A stretch of 6,903 nt of DNA from Methanoregula sp. Its GTDB lineage: Archaea; Halobacteriota; Methanomicrobia; Methanomicrobiales; Methanospirillaceae. How positions within the stretch are numbered: position 1 is the stretch's first letter; each line of letters begins with the position of its first letter. The translations under genes were made by a program, and so were the position numbers. Below are positions 1 through 5,969 of the stretch, piece by piece. The notes beneath the pieces were generated by a model. It saw nothing but the letters and a program-made list of their open reading frames with translations. It was not told the DNA's origin and ran no database searches. The stretch lies in contig PMKW01000190.1 in the NCBI GenBank assembly GCA_003157895.1, positions 165 to 7,067 on the forward strand, given 5' to 3'.

Positions 1-306
1 AGGACCCAGACGGCCCGGTCCGCGACCCTGCACTACGAGGTACCTGAAAACTATGTCCAGCTCAATACCCTGGATGCAAAGGAACTCGGTATCAGGCAGC
101 ACGAGAAGATCAAGGTGACGAGCCGCCGTGGTGAATCCATCGCCGTTGCACGGGTGACCGATGATGTGGCCCCGAAGGTACTCTACATGCCCATGCATTT
201 CGTCCATGGTGCCAACGACCTCACCAACACCGCGCTCGACCCGCTCTCCAAGATGCCGGAGCTCAAGCACTGTGCTGTCAAGGTTGAGAAGATCACGGGG
301 GCCTGA
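1..306 (+). CDS. fdhA: Formate dehydrogenase alpha subunit, C-terminal end (partial)
   Basis: The reading frame is open from the first base and gives the last 101 residues of a molybdopterin oxidoreductase; the start and the catalytic domains lie outside the window. The fragment corresponds to the C-terminal molybdopterin-dinucleotide-binding domain. It opens with RTQTARS, matching the pterin-contacting T-x-T-x-RS stretch of the family, followed by a DAKELGI segment, a SRRGE turn, the MPMHF strand and an AND-LTN-x-x-x-DP-x-SKMPE ending typical of archaeal FdhA. FdhA oxidises formate to CO2 at a bis-pterin Mo or W centre in the cytoplasm and passes electrons to FdhB. The TGA stop at 304-306 is followed after two bases by the fdhB ATG, so the two are surely co-transcribed. 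Other pterin enzymes such as FwdB share this domain, but the fdhB neighbour decides the call. Confidence 0.9.
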   Translation, partial: RTQTARSATLHYEVPENYVQLNTLDAKELGIRQHEKIKVTSRRGESIAVARVTDDVAPKVLYMPMHFVHGANDLTNTALDPLSKMPELKHCAVKVEKITGA

Positions 307-308
307 AC

Positions 309-1562
309 ATGACAAAGAAAGGCGATATGCTCTATGCATGGACCAACGATGCAGAGATCCAGAAGAAGGCCGAGCTTGGCGGTGCAGTCACCTCCCTGTG
401 GAAATACGCCCTCGAGTCCAAGATGGTGGACGCGGTGCTCGCGATCGCGAAAGGTGTGGATCTGTACGATGCCGTTCCGGTCATCGTCACCGACCCCAAG
501 GATCTGGTCAAGACTGCCGGTTCGCTCCACTGCGGTACGTTGCTCATCCCCAAGCTCATCAAGAAATACCTTGACGGGGCAAAGGACAAGAAGATCGGTG
601 TCACCGTCAAGGGCTGCGATGCGATGGCGTTCTACGAACTGGCCAAGCGCAAACAGATCAACCTCGACAACATCGTCATGATCGGGGTCAACTGCGGAGG
701 ATCGGTCAGCCCGGTCACTGCCCGCAAGATGATTGCCGACAAGTACGGCGTCGACCCTGAGAAGGTGCACAAGGAAGAGATCGACAAGGGCCAGTTCATC
801 ATCGAGTACGAGGGAGGCCACAAGGGTATCTCTGTCGATGAGCTCGAAGAGGCCGGTTACGGCCGCAGGTCTAACTGCCGCCGCTGCAAGATGAAAGTCC
901 CCCGCCAGGCAGACCTTGCCTGCGGGAACTGGGGTGTTATCGGACCCCGTGCCGGAAAGGCAACCTTTGTCGAGGTCTGCTCCGAGAAGGGTGCAGCACT
1001 CGTTGACGGTGCAGTCAAGAAGGGGGTCCTCGCAACCGAGGCAGCCAACCCCAAGGGCCTTGAGATCCGCGGAAAAGTCGAAGGTGCGATGTTCAAGCTC
1101 GGCGACAAGTGGCGCAAACATGACTTCGAATCACTTGGCGAGGGTAAGGACCGCTTGAAGAAGATCATGAGCGAGACCTCCCGTTGCATCAAGTGCTACC
1201 AGTGCATCGACCAGTGCCCGATCTGCTACTGCGTTGACTGTACCACTAAGAACCCGGTATATGTCGCGCCCGGCGAACTTCCGGTCTCCTTCATGTTCCA
1301 CCTGATCCGGTACGCCCACATCGCGGACTCCTGCGTGAACTGCGGCCAGTGCGAGGAAGTCTGCCCTGCAGAGATCCCGAACGCGATGTTCATGCATGCC
1401 CAGCAGCAGGAACTCGAGAAGATGTTCGGTCATGTCCCGGGCGTCAACATGGAACTCCCGCTCATGGCGTATGTCGAGGAGAAGGAGGAGCGCGGGCGGC
1501 TCCACAACACCGGCAGCGACATGATCTATGAGAACGTATTCAAGCCGTTCAAGAAGGAATAA
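309..1562 (+). CDS. fdhB: Formate dehydrogenase beta subunit (F420-type, FrhB/FdhB family)
   Basis: This is a complete 417-residue protein of the FrhB/FdhB family, which joins formate oxidation to coenzyme F420 reduction through FAD and iron-sulfur clusters. The family N-terminal and central domains fill about residues 15-275, with the GVNCGGSVSP motif at 126-135, an NCRRCK cysteine pair at 190/193 and LACGNWG around C205. The C-terminal part has two ferredoxin-type CxxCxxCxxxCP motifs, C293/296/299/303 and C342/345/348/352. Three further cysteines (306, 308, 311) follow the first motif. Length and motif order are as expected for methanogen FdhB. The ATG starts two bases after the fdhA stop and has a run of G (297-301) as a weak ribosome site, suggesting translational coupling. 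The gene ends in tandem stops, TAATAA. The protein is cytoplasmic with no membrane segment. In some methanogens FdhAB also feeds heterodisulfide reductase directly; whether it does so here cannot be told. Confidence 0.95.
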   Translation: MTKKGDMLYAWTNDAEIQKKAELGGAVTSLWKYALESKMVDAVLAIAKGVDLYDAVPVIVTDPKDLVKTAGSLHCGTLLIPKLIKKYLDGAKDKKIGVTVKGCDAMAFYELAKRKQINLDNIVMIGVNCGGSVSPVTARKMIADKYGVDPEKVHKEEIDKGQFIIEYEGGHKGISVDELEEAGYGRRSNCRRCKMKVPRQADLACGNWGVIGPRAGKATFVEVCSEKGAALVDGAVKKGVLATEAANPKGLEIRGKVEGAMFKLGDKWRKHDFESLGEGKDRLKKIMSETSRCIKCYQCIDQCPICYCVDCTTKNPVYVAPGELPVSFMFHLIRYAHIADSCVNCGQCEEVCPAEIPNAMFMHAQQQELEKMFGHVPGVNMELPLMAYVEEKEERGRLHNTGSDMIYENVFKPFKKE

Positions 1563-1567
1563 TAACC

Positions 1568-1583
1568 TTTTTTTTCAAAAAAA
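1568..1583 (+). terminator. T-tract terminator after fdhB
   Basis: Six bases after the fdhB stop there is a run of eight T, one C and seven A. The T run is a typical archaeal intrinsic terminator signal, and T8/A7 can also pair as a weak hairpin. It fits the end of the fdhAB transcript. Confidence 0.6.
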
Positions 1584-1662
1584 GCAACACCTTGGACATC
1601 AAGTAAAGTGTGCCACGCCGAACGGGAAAAGGATGATACAGTAATTCTTCAGAAAAATCCGA

Positions 1663-1680
1663 CGGGGAAACCATACCCCG
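1663..1680. repeat. Small inverted repeat in the AT-rich gap
   Basis: CGGGG (1663-1667) and CCCCG (1676-1680) form a perfect 5-bp stem around an 8-base loop, in otherwise AT-rich DNA between fdhB and the small hypothetical gene. It could be a structured element or chance. Apart from this, the T-tract above and the promoter-like box below, I see nothing definite in 1563-1761. Confidence 0.3.
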
Positions 1681-1699
1681 AATAATTGAATCGCATGGT

Positions 1700-1713
1700 G
1701 AAAATCAAATAAA
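1700..1713 (+). promoter_or_regulatory. Possible BRE/TATA box for the small hypothetical gene
   Basis: A purine/A-rich block followed by CAAATAAA lies about 50 bases before the ATG at 1762. An archaeal box here would start transcription near 1733 and leave a leader of about 30 bases. The local DNA is very AT-rich (about 28% G+C over 1681-1740 by hand count), so chance matches are easy. Confidence 0.3.
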
Positions 1714-1761
1714 CTATTGTTATCTCTGGTATCATTGGATCAATATCCCGGATGGAATACT

Positions 1762-2079
1762 ATGGTAAATCTGAAAAGCCCTCCTGAAAAAGCGATTTTC
1801 CTGCTGAATGAAAAAGTCGATGAAATAAAAACGATCATTGAAAGGCAATAGGGTCTTGAATATTATGACTTTGTTGGTTTGTGTTCAAAGACATGGTCGG
1901 GGGTTGATGAAATATATGGAGCTGATGACATACATCCCGAAGAGATCCGGATTATCGGGCTTCCAACGTGCTCCTGCAATTCACCAGCAGAGGTACAAAT
2001 GATGCTTTTAGAGGTCTATCATTCCTGTCTGCTGGATTATATCGATGAAATCCGGATATCTATGAAGACGCCGGAATAA
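1762..2079 (+). pseudogene. Small hypothetical gene interrupted by an in-frame TAG
   Basis: From ATG 1762 one frame runs 29 codons (MVNLKSPPEK onward, a likely charged amphipathic helix), meets TAG at 1849-1851, and continues in the same frame for 75 codons to TAA at 2077-2079. The downstream half starts GLEYYDFVGLCSKTW and contains IRIIGLPTCSCN, an LLEVYHSC segment and a YIDEIR ending; it looks like real, soluble, acidic protein. I do not recognise the family. A full product would be 105 codons. If the TAG is a true stop, the only in-frame restart is a TTG at 1879 giving 66 residues, with no evident Shine-Dalgarno site. The site before ATG 1762 is also weak (GGATGG). Base composition is unlike the neighbours: about 39% G+C over 1681-2040 by hand count, against about 65% in a sample of fdhB. 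I call it a probable nonsense-broken gene; readthrough or pyrrolysine is possible but unproven. Confidence 0.5.
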
Positions 2080-2121
2080 GAAAATATAGTTCTTCCATAG
2101 CATATGGTCTCTCCCGAGATC

Positions 2122-2151
2122 GCAGTCTCCTCCGCGAACGACTGCTTGTTT
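2122..2151 (+). terminator. Hairpin plus T-rich tail after the small hypothetical gene
   Basis: GCAGTC (2122-2127) and GACTGC (2140-2145) form a perfect 6-bp stem with a 12-base loop, followed directly by TTGTTTATT. It lies 43 bases past the TAA of the small gene and could end its transcript before it runs into the convergent moeA. A smaller CCATA/TATGG hairpin sits nearby at 2095-2107. Confidence 0.35.
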
Positions 2152-2159
2152 ATTAACGA

Positions 2160-2167
2160 TTATAAAT
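2160..2167 (+). promoter_or_regulatory. TATA-like box facing the 3' end of moeA
   Basis: TTATAAAT is a strong match to an archaeal TATA box. On the + strand it would start a transcript near 2188-2192, running antisense to the end of moeA. Only a five-codon ORF (2178-2195) follows, so any product would be RNA. It is a motif match only, in AT-rich spacer DNA. Confidence 0.25.
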
Positions 2168-2213
2168 CCATTTGACCATGTCAGAAATGAACTGAAGGGG
2201 TCTGCAGCTATAT

Positions 2214-4124
2214 TCAGAAGTACCCGGCCGGCAGGCTTCCCGGAGAACACGGGGTCAGGGTGTTCTCTCCGTTCAGCCCCCGGATGGTACCGGTAAGGCT
2301 GACATCATAGCCCCCGGTCTTGGCAAGGACTGCGCAATACCCAGGGGACTGGATGAGGGATACCAGCGTGCGGATACGGGAATCTTCCAGCATTTCCCGC
2401 CGGATAGCGAGTTCGTAGTCCTCGTGAGCTACCGGAACGAATCTGAGCCCGCTCGCTCTGGCAACGCTGGATGTGCACATCCCGGCATCAGCAAATCCGT
2501 TCCGGATCGCGAATGCTACTGCCGGCGGGCCGTGCACTTCCTGGAGGTACCCATTCACCTGCGACGGGTCTATACCCTCTGCGGCAAGCAGGGCATCAAG
2601 AATATCCCGTGCCGGCGATCCTTTCCGCGTGTTGATGAACCGGACCCGGGTGAGATCGCCGGGTCCCATCCCGTCCCGCGAAGCAATGCCCTGCTCGATG
2701 GTGGCGATATGGACAAAGACAACATCTCCTGGCGGTACGTTCCTGATAAGAGGCTGGTACGAAGATACCAGGGACTGGGCCGGCAGGCTGAGCGGGGCCG
2801 CATGGCAGGTGTTATCCCGGAGGGCAAGCAGTCCCCCGGCATTGCCGGGATTAGTTGCATGGATATACAATCCCTTGTCATGGGCGAGGCCGGCGAGCTC
2901 CTCGAGGGCAGGGTCCACCGAACCGGTGAAGATGAGCGTGCGTTCAATACTCCCCGGGTCCGTGGTGAGGAAAGCCTCGAGCTCGGTACCGGCCTCGTAT
3001 CCTTCGACCGGGGCAGGTATGTGGGTGTAGCCGTTTGCCTTGACCATCGCCATCTGGACACCCGCCCCTTTTCCATGCGGTATCCCGTACAGGGTTGATC
3101 TGATACGGCCGACAAAGATTGGTACGAACTCGTCAAACCCGGGGTCCGAGACCAGCGCCTGTCCCAGCCGGACTTTTACCGGGAAACGGGGGGCAGGGGG
3201 AAAACCCCACGATTCCAGCAGAGGGACTGCAAATTCCCTGAGGGCAGTCTGGGCGGCGAGCGGGTAACCCGGCAGCCCGAGGACGGGGGTCCCTTCGACT
3301 TTTCCGAGCATCACCGGCTTACCGGGTCGTACTGCCACGCCGTGGAAGATCAGTTCGCCGATCGACCTGATGACACCTTCGGTGAAGTCCCGGGTACCGG
3401 CCGAAGAGCCTGCGGAGATGATCACCAGATCGTTCTCCTTCACCGCCAGGCGGAGCGCTTCGCGGATAAGGTCGGGGTCGTCCTGCACGATGGGAAGCCG
3501 GGTGCAGTGTGCCCCCATCTGGGAGAGGAAGACCTGGGCCATGATCGTGTTGCTCTCCACGACCTGCCCCGGCCCGGGACGGATACCGAGGGGGACGAGT
3601 TCGCTCCCGGTGGGGATTATCCCGACCCTGACCGCAAGTACTTCGATATCCGCGATCCCGTAGGTGGCAAGCGCCCCGATATCGAACGCCCTGATGATAT
3701 GGCGGCGGGGGAGCACCAGCTTGTTCTCCTTCACATCCTCCCCTGCCGGGCGGACATGCTGCCAGGTTGTCGCAGCTTTTCTGATCTGGAACTTCCCGCC
3801 GGCTTCCCAGGTGTCCTCGATCATAATGACTGCGTCGAATTCCGGCGGTACAATATTGCCGGTATTGACCCGGGCGAAATGGTCGAGGGTTACCGGGACC
3901 CGGTCGCCTGCCCCGATGGTGTCCCGGCTCCTGACCGCAATACCGTCCATGGCAGAGATATTCACCTCCGGTACGGAATATTTCGCAAAGACCGGTTCTG
4001 CCACTACCCGCCCGACAGATTGCATAAGGGGGACCCTTTCGGTCCTCCGGGGAGTGGTAAAGGACGTGGTGAGCAGGGTGAGGGCTTCGTCAAGGGAGCG
4101 GAGTTCAAGATAGCGTTTTACCAT
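2214..4124 (-). CDS. moeA: Molybdopterin molybdotransferase MoeA with C-terminal PBP-like (LysR substrate-binding-type) domain
   Basis: MoeA ligates molybdate or tungstate to adenylylated molybdopterin in the cytoplasm, completing the metal-pterin used by formate and formylmethanofuran dehydrogenases. With the start chosen here the protein has 636 residues. Residues about 1-390 are MoeA: SAMDGIA (57-63), TGN (88-90), FDAVIMIED (96-104), TGSEL (172-176), QDDP (214-217), SAGSSAGTRDF (237-247), RPGKP (266-270) and GLPGYP (283-288). The acidic residues D60, E175, D215/D216 and D246 match those implicated in catalysis in bacterial MoeA. Residues about 395-620 form the PBP-like domain of archaeal MoeA fusions, with NPGNAGGLLAL (425-435), KGSPARDILD (501-510) and FADAGMC (544-550). 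ATG 4124 has GGAGG eight bases upstream (4133-4137) and begins with a family-like MVKRYLEL. An in-frame TTG at 4193 would add 23 unconvincing residues, although a GGGTG lies before it. The gene is convergent with the small + strand gene. Confidence 0.93.
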   Translation of the reverse strand: MVKRYLELRSLDEALTLLTTSFTTPRRTERVPLMQSVGRVVAEPVFAKYSVPEVNISAMDGIAVRSRDTIGAGDRVPVTLDHFARVNTGNIVPPEFDAVIMIEDTWEAGGKFQIRKAATTWQHVRPAGEDVKENKLVLPRRHIIRAFDIGALATYGIADIEVLAVRVGIIPTGSELVPLGIRPGPGQVVESNTIMAQVFLSQMGAHCTRLPIVQDDPDLIREALRLAVKENDLVIISAGSSAGTRDFTEGVIRSIGELIFHGVAVRPGKPVMLGKVEGTPVLGLPGYPLAAQTALREFAVPLLESWGFPPAPRFPVKVRLGQALVSDPGFDEFVPIFVGRIRSTLYGIPHGKGAGVQMAMVKANGYTHIPAPVEGYEAGTELEAFLTTDPGSIERTLIFTGSVDPALEELAGLAHDKGLYIHATNPGNAGGLLALRDNTCHAAPLSLPAQSLVSSYQPLIRNVPPGDVVFVHIATIEQGIASRDGMGPGDLTRVRFINTRKGSPARDILDALLAAEGIDPSQVNGYLQEVHGPPAVAFAIRNGFADAGMCTSSVARASGLRFVPVAHEDYELAIRREMLEDSRIRTLVSLIQSPGYCAVLAKTGGYDVSLTGTIRGLNGENTLTPCSPGSLPAGYF

Positions 4125-4225
4125 GCCCGAACCCTCCAGCCGGTAAATTCCGGCATCCCATACCACCCGTTCATCACAGTTCCCGTTTAACAAAGCACCC
4201 TTAACATGATGCAGATATTAACGTA

Positions 4226-4239
4226 GAGTAATTTATCCT
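4226..4239 (-). promoter_or_regulatory. Possible BRE/TATA box for moeA
   Basis: On the minus strand this reads AGGATAAATTACTC, a plausible archaeal BRE/TATA element about 100 bases before ATG 4124, in a 183-base gap that follows a T-rich terminator. A start near 4205 would give a leader of about 80 bases. A second AT-rich box (TTAATATC, about 4215-4222) is an alternative. It supports moeA having its own promoter rather than relying on sagB transcription. Confidence 0.3.
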
Positions 4240-4280
4240 GTTATTCCTCAATAAACAATTCGTTTTGTGAGGAGGGAAGA

Positions 4281-4295
4281 ATAAAAAATAAAAAA
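4281..4295 (-). terminator. T-rich terminator after the SagB-like gene
   Basis: Just past the TGA of the SagB-like gene the minus strand reads TTTTTATTTTTTAT, the usual archaeal T-tract termination signal. It separates this gene from moeA. Confidence 0.55.
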
Positions 4296-4307
4296 CAGGC
4301 CGGTGGT

Positions 4308-5063
4308 TCAGGCAAGCGTGACGCTCTTCTCCACTTTTCCCACAGCCGCAATATAGACCGGCCACTGGGTCTCCGGGTCCAGGCCTGCAAGTGTGGTCAT
4401 TAATTCGTCATGAAACATATCCGTGGGAAAGACATCGTACCCGAGGTTTGCTGCTGCCATGATGAGGTTCTGGCAGGTATGCCCGGCCTCGATAAGAACG
4501 CTCCGGTAGCCCCGGTTTCCCAGTGCCCATGTCGAGCGGTACGGGACTGCTACCCAGAGGAAGGTGACGGCAGCCCGGGTCATGATTTTAAAGCTCATAC
4601 TTGCCGTGCTCATCTCCAGTATCAGGCCGGAATCGATCTTTTCAGCCACGATACTGTGGGATCTCGGGAGGAACCGGTACAGGCCGGTCTCGAGCCCTTC
4701 GACATCGTTTGCCACAAAGTAGGTCTCCAGCGGGTAGCGGGAACCGCTTGACGGTACGTTTTTGAGCTGGATAGTCTCTACCACGATCTTTCTGAACCCC
4801 TGCGTGCACCAGAGCATGTATGAGAGTTCTTTTAAGGTGATGGACGAGCGGGAGAAGAACCCGACGGGCTCCCAGTTCTCGATGGCTTTCCTGACCGGGA
4901 AGTCTACAACCTTGAACTTCTTCGGGCTGGGGAGCTTGATGATGGTCTGGCCTTCCCGGACTGGAAGTTCGTGCGGGGGTTCCGGGACACGGAGGACAAG
5001 GTCCACCGTGGAATAATCCGGGTACTGCGTGCCTTTGATGAATTCCTTGCCAATATTTCTCAT
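4308..5063 (-). CDS. SagB/ThcOx-type nitroreductase-family oxidoreductase
   Basis: This 251-residue protein belongs to the SagB-type branch of the FMN-dependent nitroreductase superfamily. Visible family features are the SSITLKELSYMLWCTQG helix region (73-89), PSSGSRYPLE (104-113, the flavin-contacting segment), GLYRFLP (127-133), GYRSVLIEAGHTCQNLIMAA (185-204) and the closing IAAVGKVEKS strand. SagB proteins in peptide-antibiotic clusters oxidise azolines to azoles. Here no cyclodehydratase or precursor peptide is in view, so that role is not supported and the substrate is unknown. There is no signal peptide or membrane segment. Residues 1-70 form a proline- and charge-rich leader typical of such short archaeal versions. 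ATG 5063 has GAGG (5072-5075) eight bases upstream. The gene begins 88 bases after the fwdC stop in the same direction, with a T7 tract between, so it may be separate or a read-through tail of the fwd operon. Confidence 0.85.
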   Translation of the reverse strand: MRNIGKEFIKGTQYPDYSTVDLVLRVPEPPHELPVREGQTIIKLPSPKKFKVVDFPVRKAIENWEPVGFFSRSSITLKELSYMLWCTQGFRKIVVETIQLKNVPSSGSRYPLETYFVANDVEGLETGLYRFLPRSHSIVAEKIDSGLILEMSTASMSFKIMTRAAVTFLWVAVPYRSTWALGNRGYRSVLIEAGHTCQNLIMAAANLGYDVFPTDMFHDELMTTLAGLDPETQWPVYIAAVGKVEKSVTLA

Positions 5064-5100
5064 AATACGATCCTCATAAATCCAGTTTTAAGGTTGAACG

Positions 5101-5107
5101 AAAAAAA
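5101..5107 (-). terminator. T7 tract after fwdC
   Basis: On the minus strand a run of seven T follows about 45 bases after the fwdC stop and 38 bases before the SagB-like ATG. It resembles an archaeal T-tract terminator. I found no good hairpin before it, so termination may be partial. Confidence 0.45.
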
Positions 5108-5151
5108 GGGTGCCGGTTGTTCCAGCCTTATGTGTGTGATGGACAAAAGGT

Positions 5152-5958
5152 TCATGCCGCCGCTTTCAGGTACAGGTTCGCATACACGACCTGACCCTTG
5201 CTCTTCGGGTGGCGCTCGCCAAGGTCGCCGATGTAGTGGTCGAATTTGGCCTTGACGCCATCGACCTCTTTCTCTACGGTCTCAACCTTCTGGTACCCGG
5301 GCATCATGAACTTGATCTTCCCGAGCACGTACATCTCGCCCTTGACCATCTGGCCACCGACACGCCCCTCGACATCACCCTTGATGATAACGGTGCCGCC
5401 CTCCGCGTGGGTGGAGACGTGGATGAAGGCGTCCTTCTCGATGATGATGGTACCGCCGAGCATGAAGGTGCCGATGTCGTTACCGGCACTTCCCTTGATC
5501 CTGATGGTGCCGCCTTTCATGCCTCTCCAGTCACCACGGTAGGCGCAGCCGACATGGTTCTTGGCATCGCCGTCCACGAGGATCTCGCCGCCTTCCATCT
5601 GGATCCCGCAGAAGGAGTCGATGTTCCCCTTGACGTGGATTTTACCGCCCCTCATCCAGCCGCCGACATACATGTCCGCGTTGCCGTTGACGGTGACGGT
5701 CCCGGACGTCATCTTGCTGCCGATATACTTAACGCGGGTGCAGTCACCGGCAATAACGATGTCGGTATCTGTGGCAGTCTCGCCACCATTGCCAGAGACC
5801 TCGAAAAAGTCCCCGAGCGTGACATGGATCTTGCCTTCGTGGGCCGGGAGTGCTGCAATCTGCGCGGCGGTTTTTCCTGCAAATACGTCAGGAGTGATGC
5901 TGTAGCCTTCGAGCATGAGCTCGGGGACTTTCTTTGGTTTTAATGTAACAGTTACCAT
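5152..5958 (-). CDS. fwdC: Formylmethanofuran dehydrogenase subunit C
   Basis: FwdC is a structural subunit of the cytoplasmic complex that reduces CO2 and attaches it to methanofuran as a formyl group, the first step of methanogenesis. The 268-residue length is normal for the family. Residues about 65-215 consist of repeated turns of about 19-20 residues with the GXGXG-type pattern, seen as GGKIHVKGN, GGEILVDGD, GGTIRIKGS, GGTIIIEKD and GGTVIIKGD. These build a right-handed beta-helix like that at the C-terminus of glutamate synthase. The N-terminus (VTLKPKKVPELMLEGYSITPD) and the lysine-rich C-terminus also fit. Its ATG lies nine bases after the fwdA stop, with GAGGTG overlapping that stop, so it is clearly in one operon with fwdA. 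Sequence alone does not separate the tungsten (fwd) from the molybdenum (fmd) isoenzyme, so the symbol could equally be fmdC. Confidence 0.93.
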   Translation of the reverse strand: MVTVTLKPKKVPELMLEGYSITPDVFAGKTAAQIAALPAHEGKIHVTLGDFFEVSGNGGETATDTDIVIAGDCTRVKYIGSKMTSGTVTVNGNADMYVGGWMRGGKIHVKGNIDSFCGIQMEGGEILVDGDAKNHVGCAYRGDWRGMKGGTIRIKGSAGNDIGTFMLGGTIIIEKDAFIHVSTHAEGGTVIIKGDVEGRVGGQMVKGEMYVLGKIKFMMPGYQKVETVEKEVDGVKAKFDHYIGDLGERHPKSKGQVVYANLYLKAAA

Positions 5959-5963
5959 GATCG

Positions 5964-5969
5964 CACCTC
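5964..5969 (-). promoter_or_regulatory. fwdC ribosome binding site overlapping the fwdA stop
   Basis: The minus strand reads TGAGGTG followed by five bases and the fwdC ATG. GAGGTG is a near-ideal Shine-Dalgarno site, and its first two bases are the last two of the fwdA TGA stop. This fixes the fwdC start and points to coupled translation. Confidence 0.8.

Noticed and set aside
183..1121. Long open frame on the minus strand opposite fdhB (312 codons)
   Set aside because: It lies antisense to well-supported fdhA/fdhB coding sequence, shows no recognisable domain, and is explained by third-position G/C bias of the real gene.
1608..1685. Short GTG-started frame ending in a KNPTGKPYPE-like sequence
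   Set aside because: It has 25 codons, no ribosome site and no recognised family. It looks faintly protein-like and could be a gene relic, but this is too weak to list.
2008..2250. 80-codon minus-strand frame across the convergent spacer
   Set aside because: It overlaps the ends of both flanking genes, has no Shine-Dalgarno site and no recognisable content.
3342..4190. Long open frame on the plus strand opposite moeA (282 codons)
   Set aside because: It is antisense to MoeA, which has all its motifs in the other strand; composition is shadow-like, with many Gly, Pro, Arg and Asp.
5182..5780. Repeated GG-x-I-x-V-x-G units considered as a DNA repeat array
   Set aside because: The repetition is at protein level (beta-helix turns of FwdC); the DNA copies are diverged and are not a CRISPR or tandem repeat.
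5209..5943. Long open frame on the plus strand opposite fwdC (244 codons)
   Set aside because: Its repetitive Asp/Val/Leu-rich product is the mirror of the repeated beta-helix codons of fwdC.
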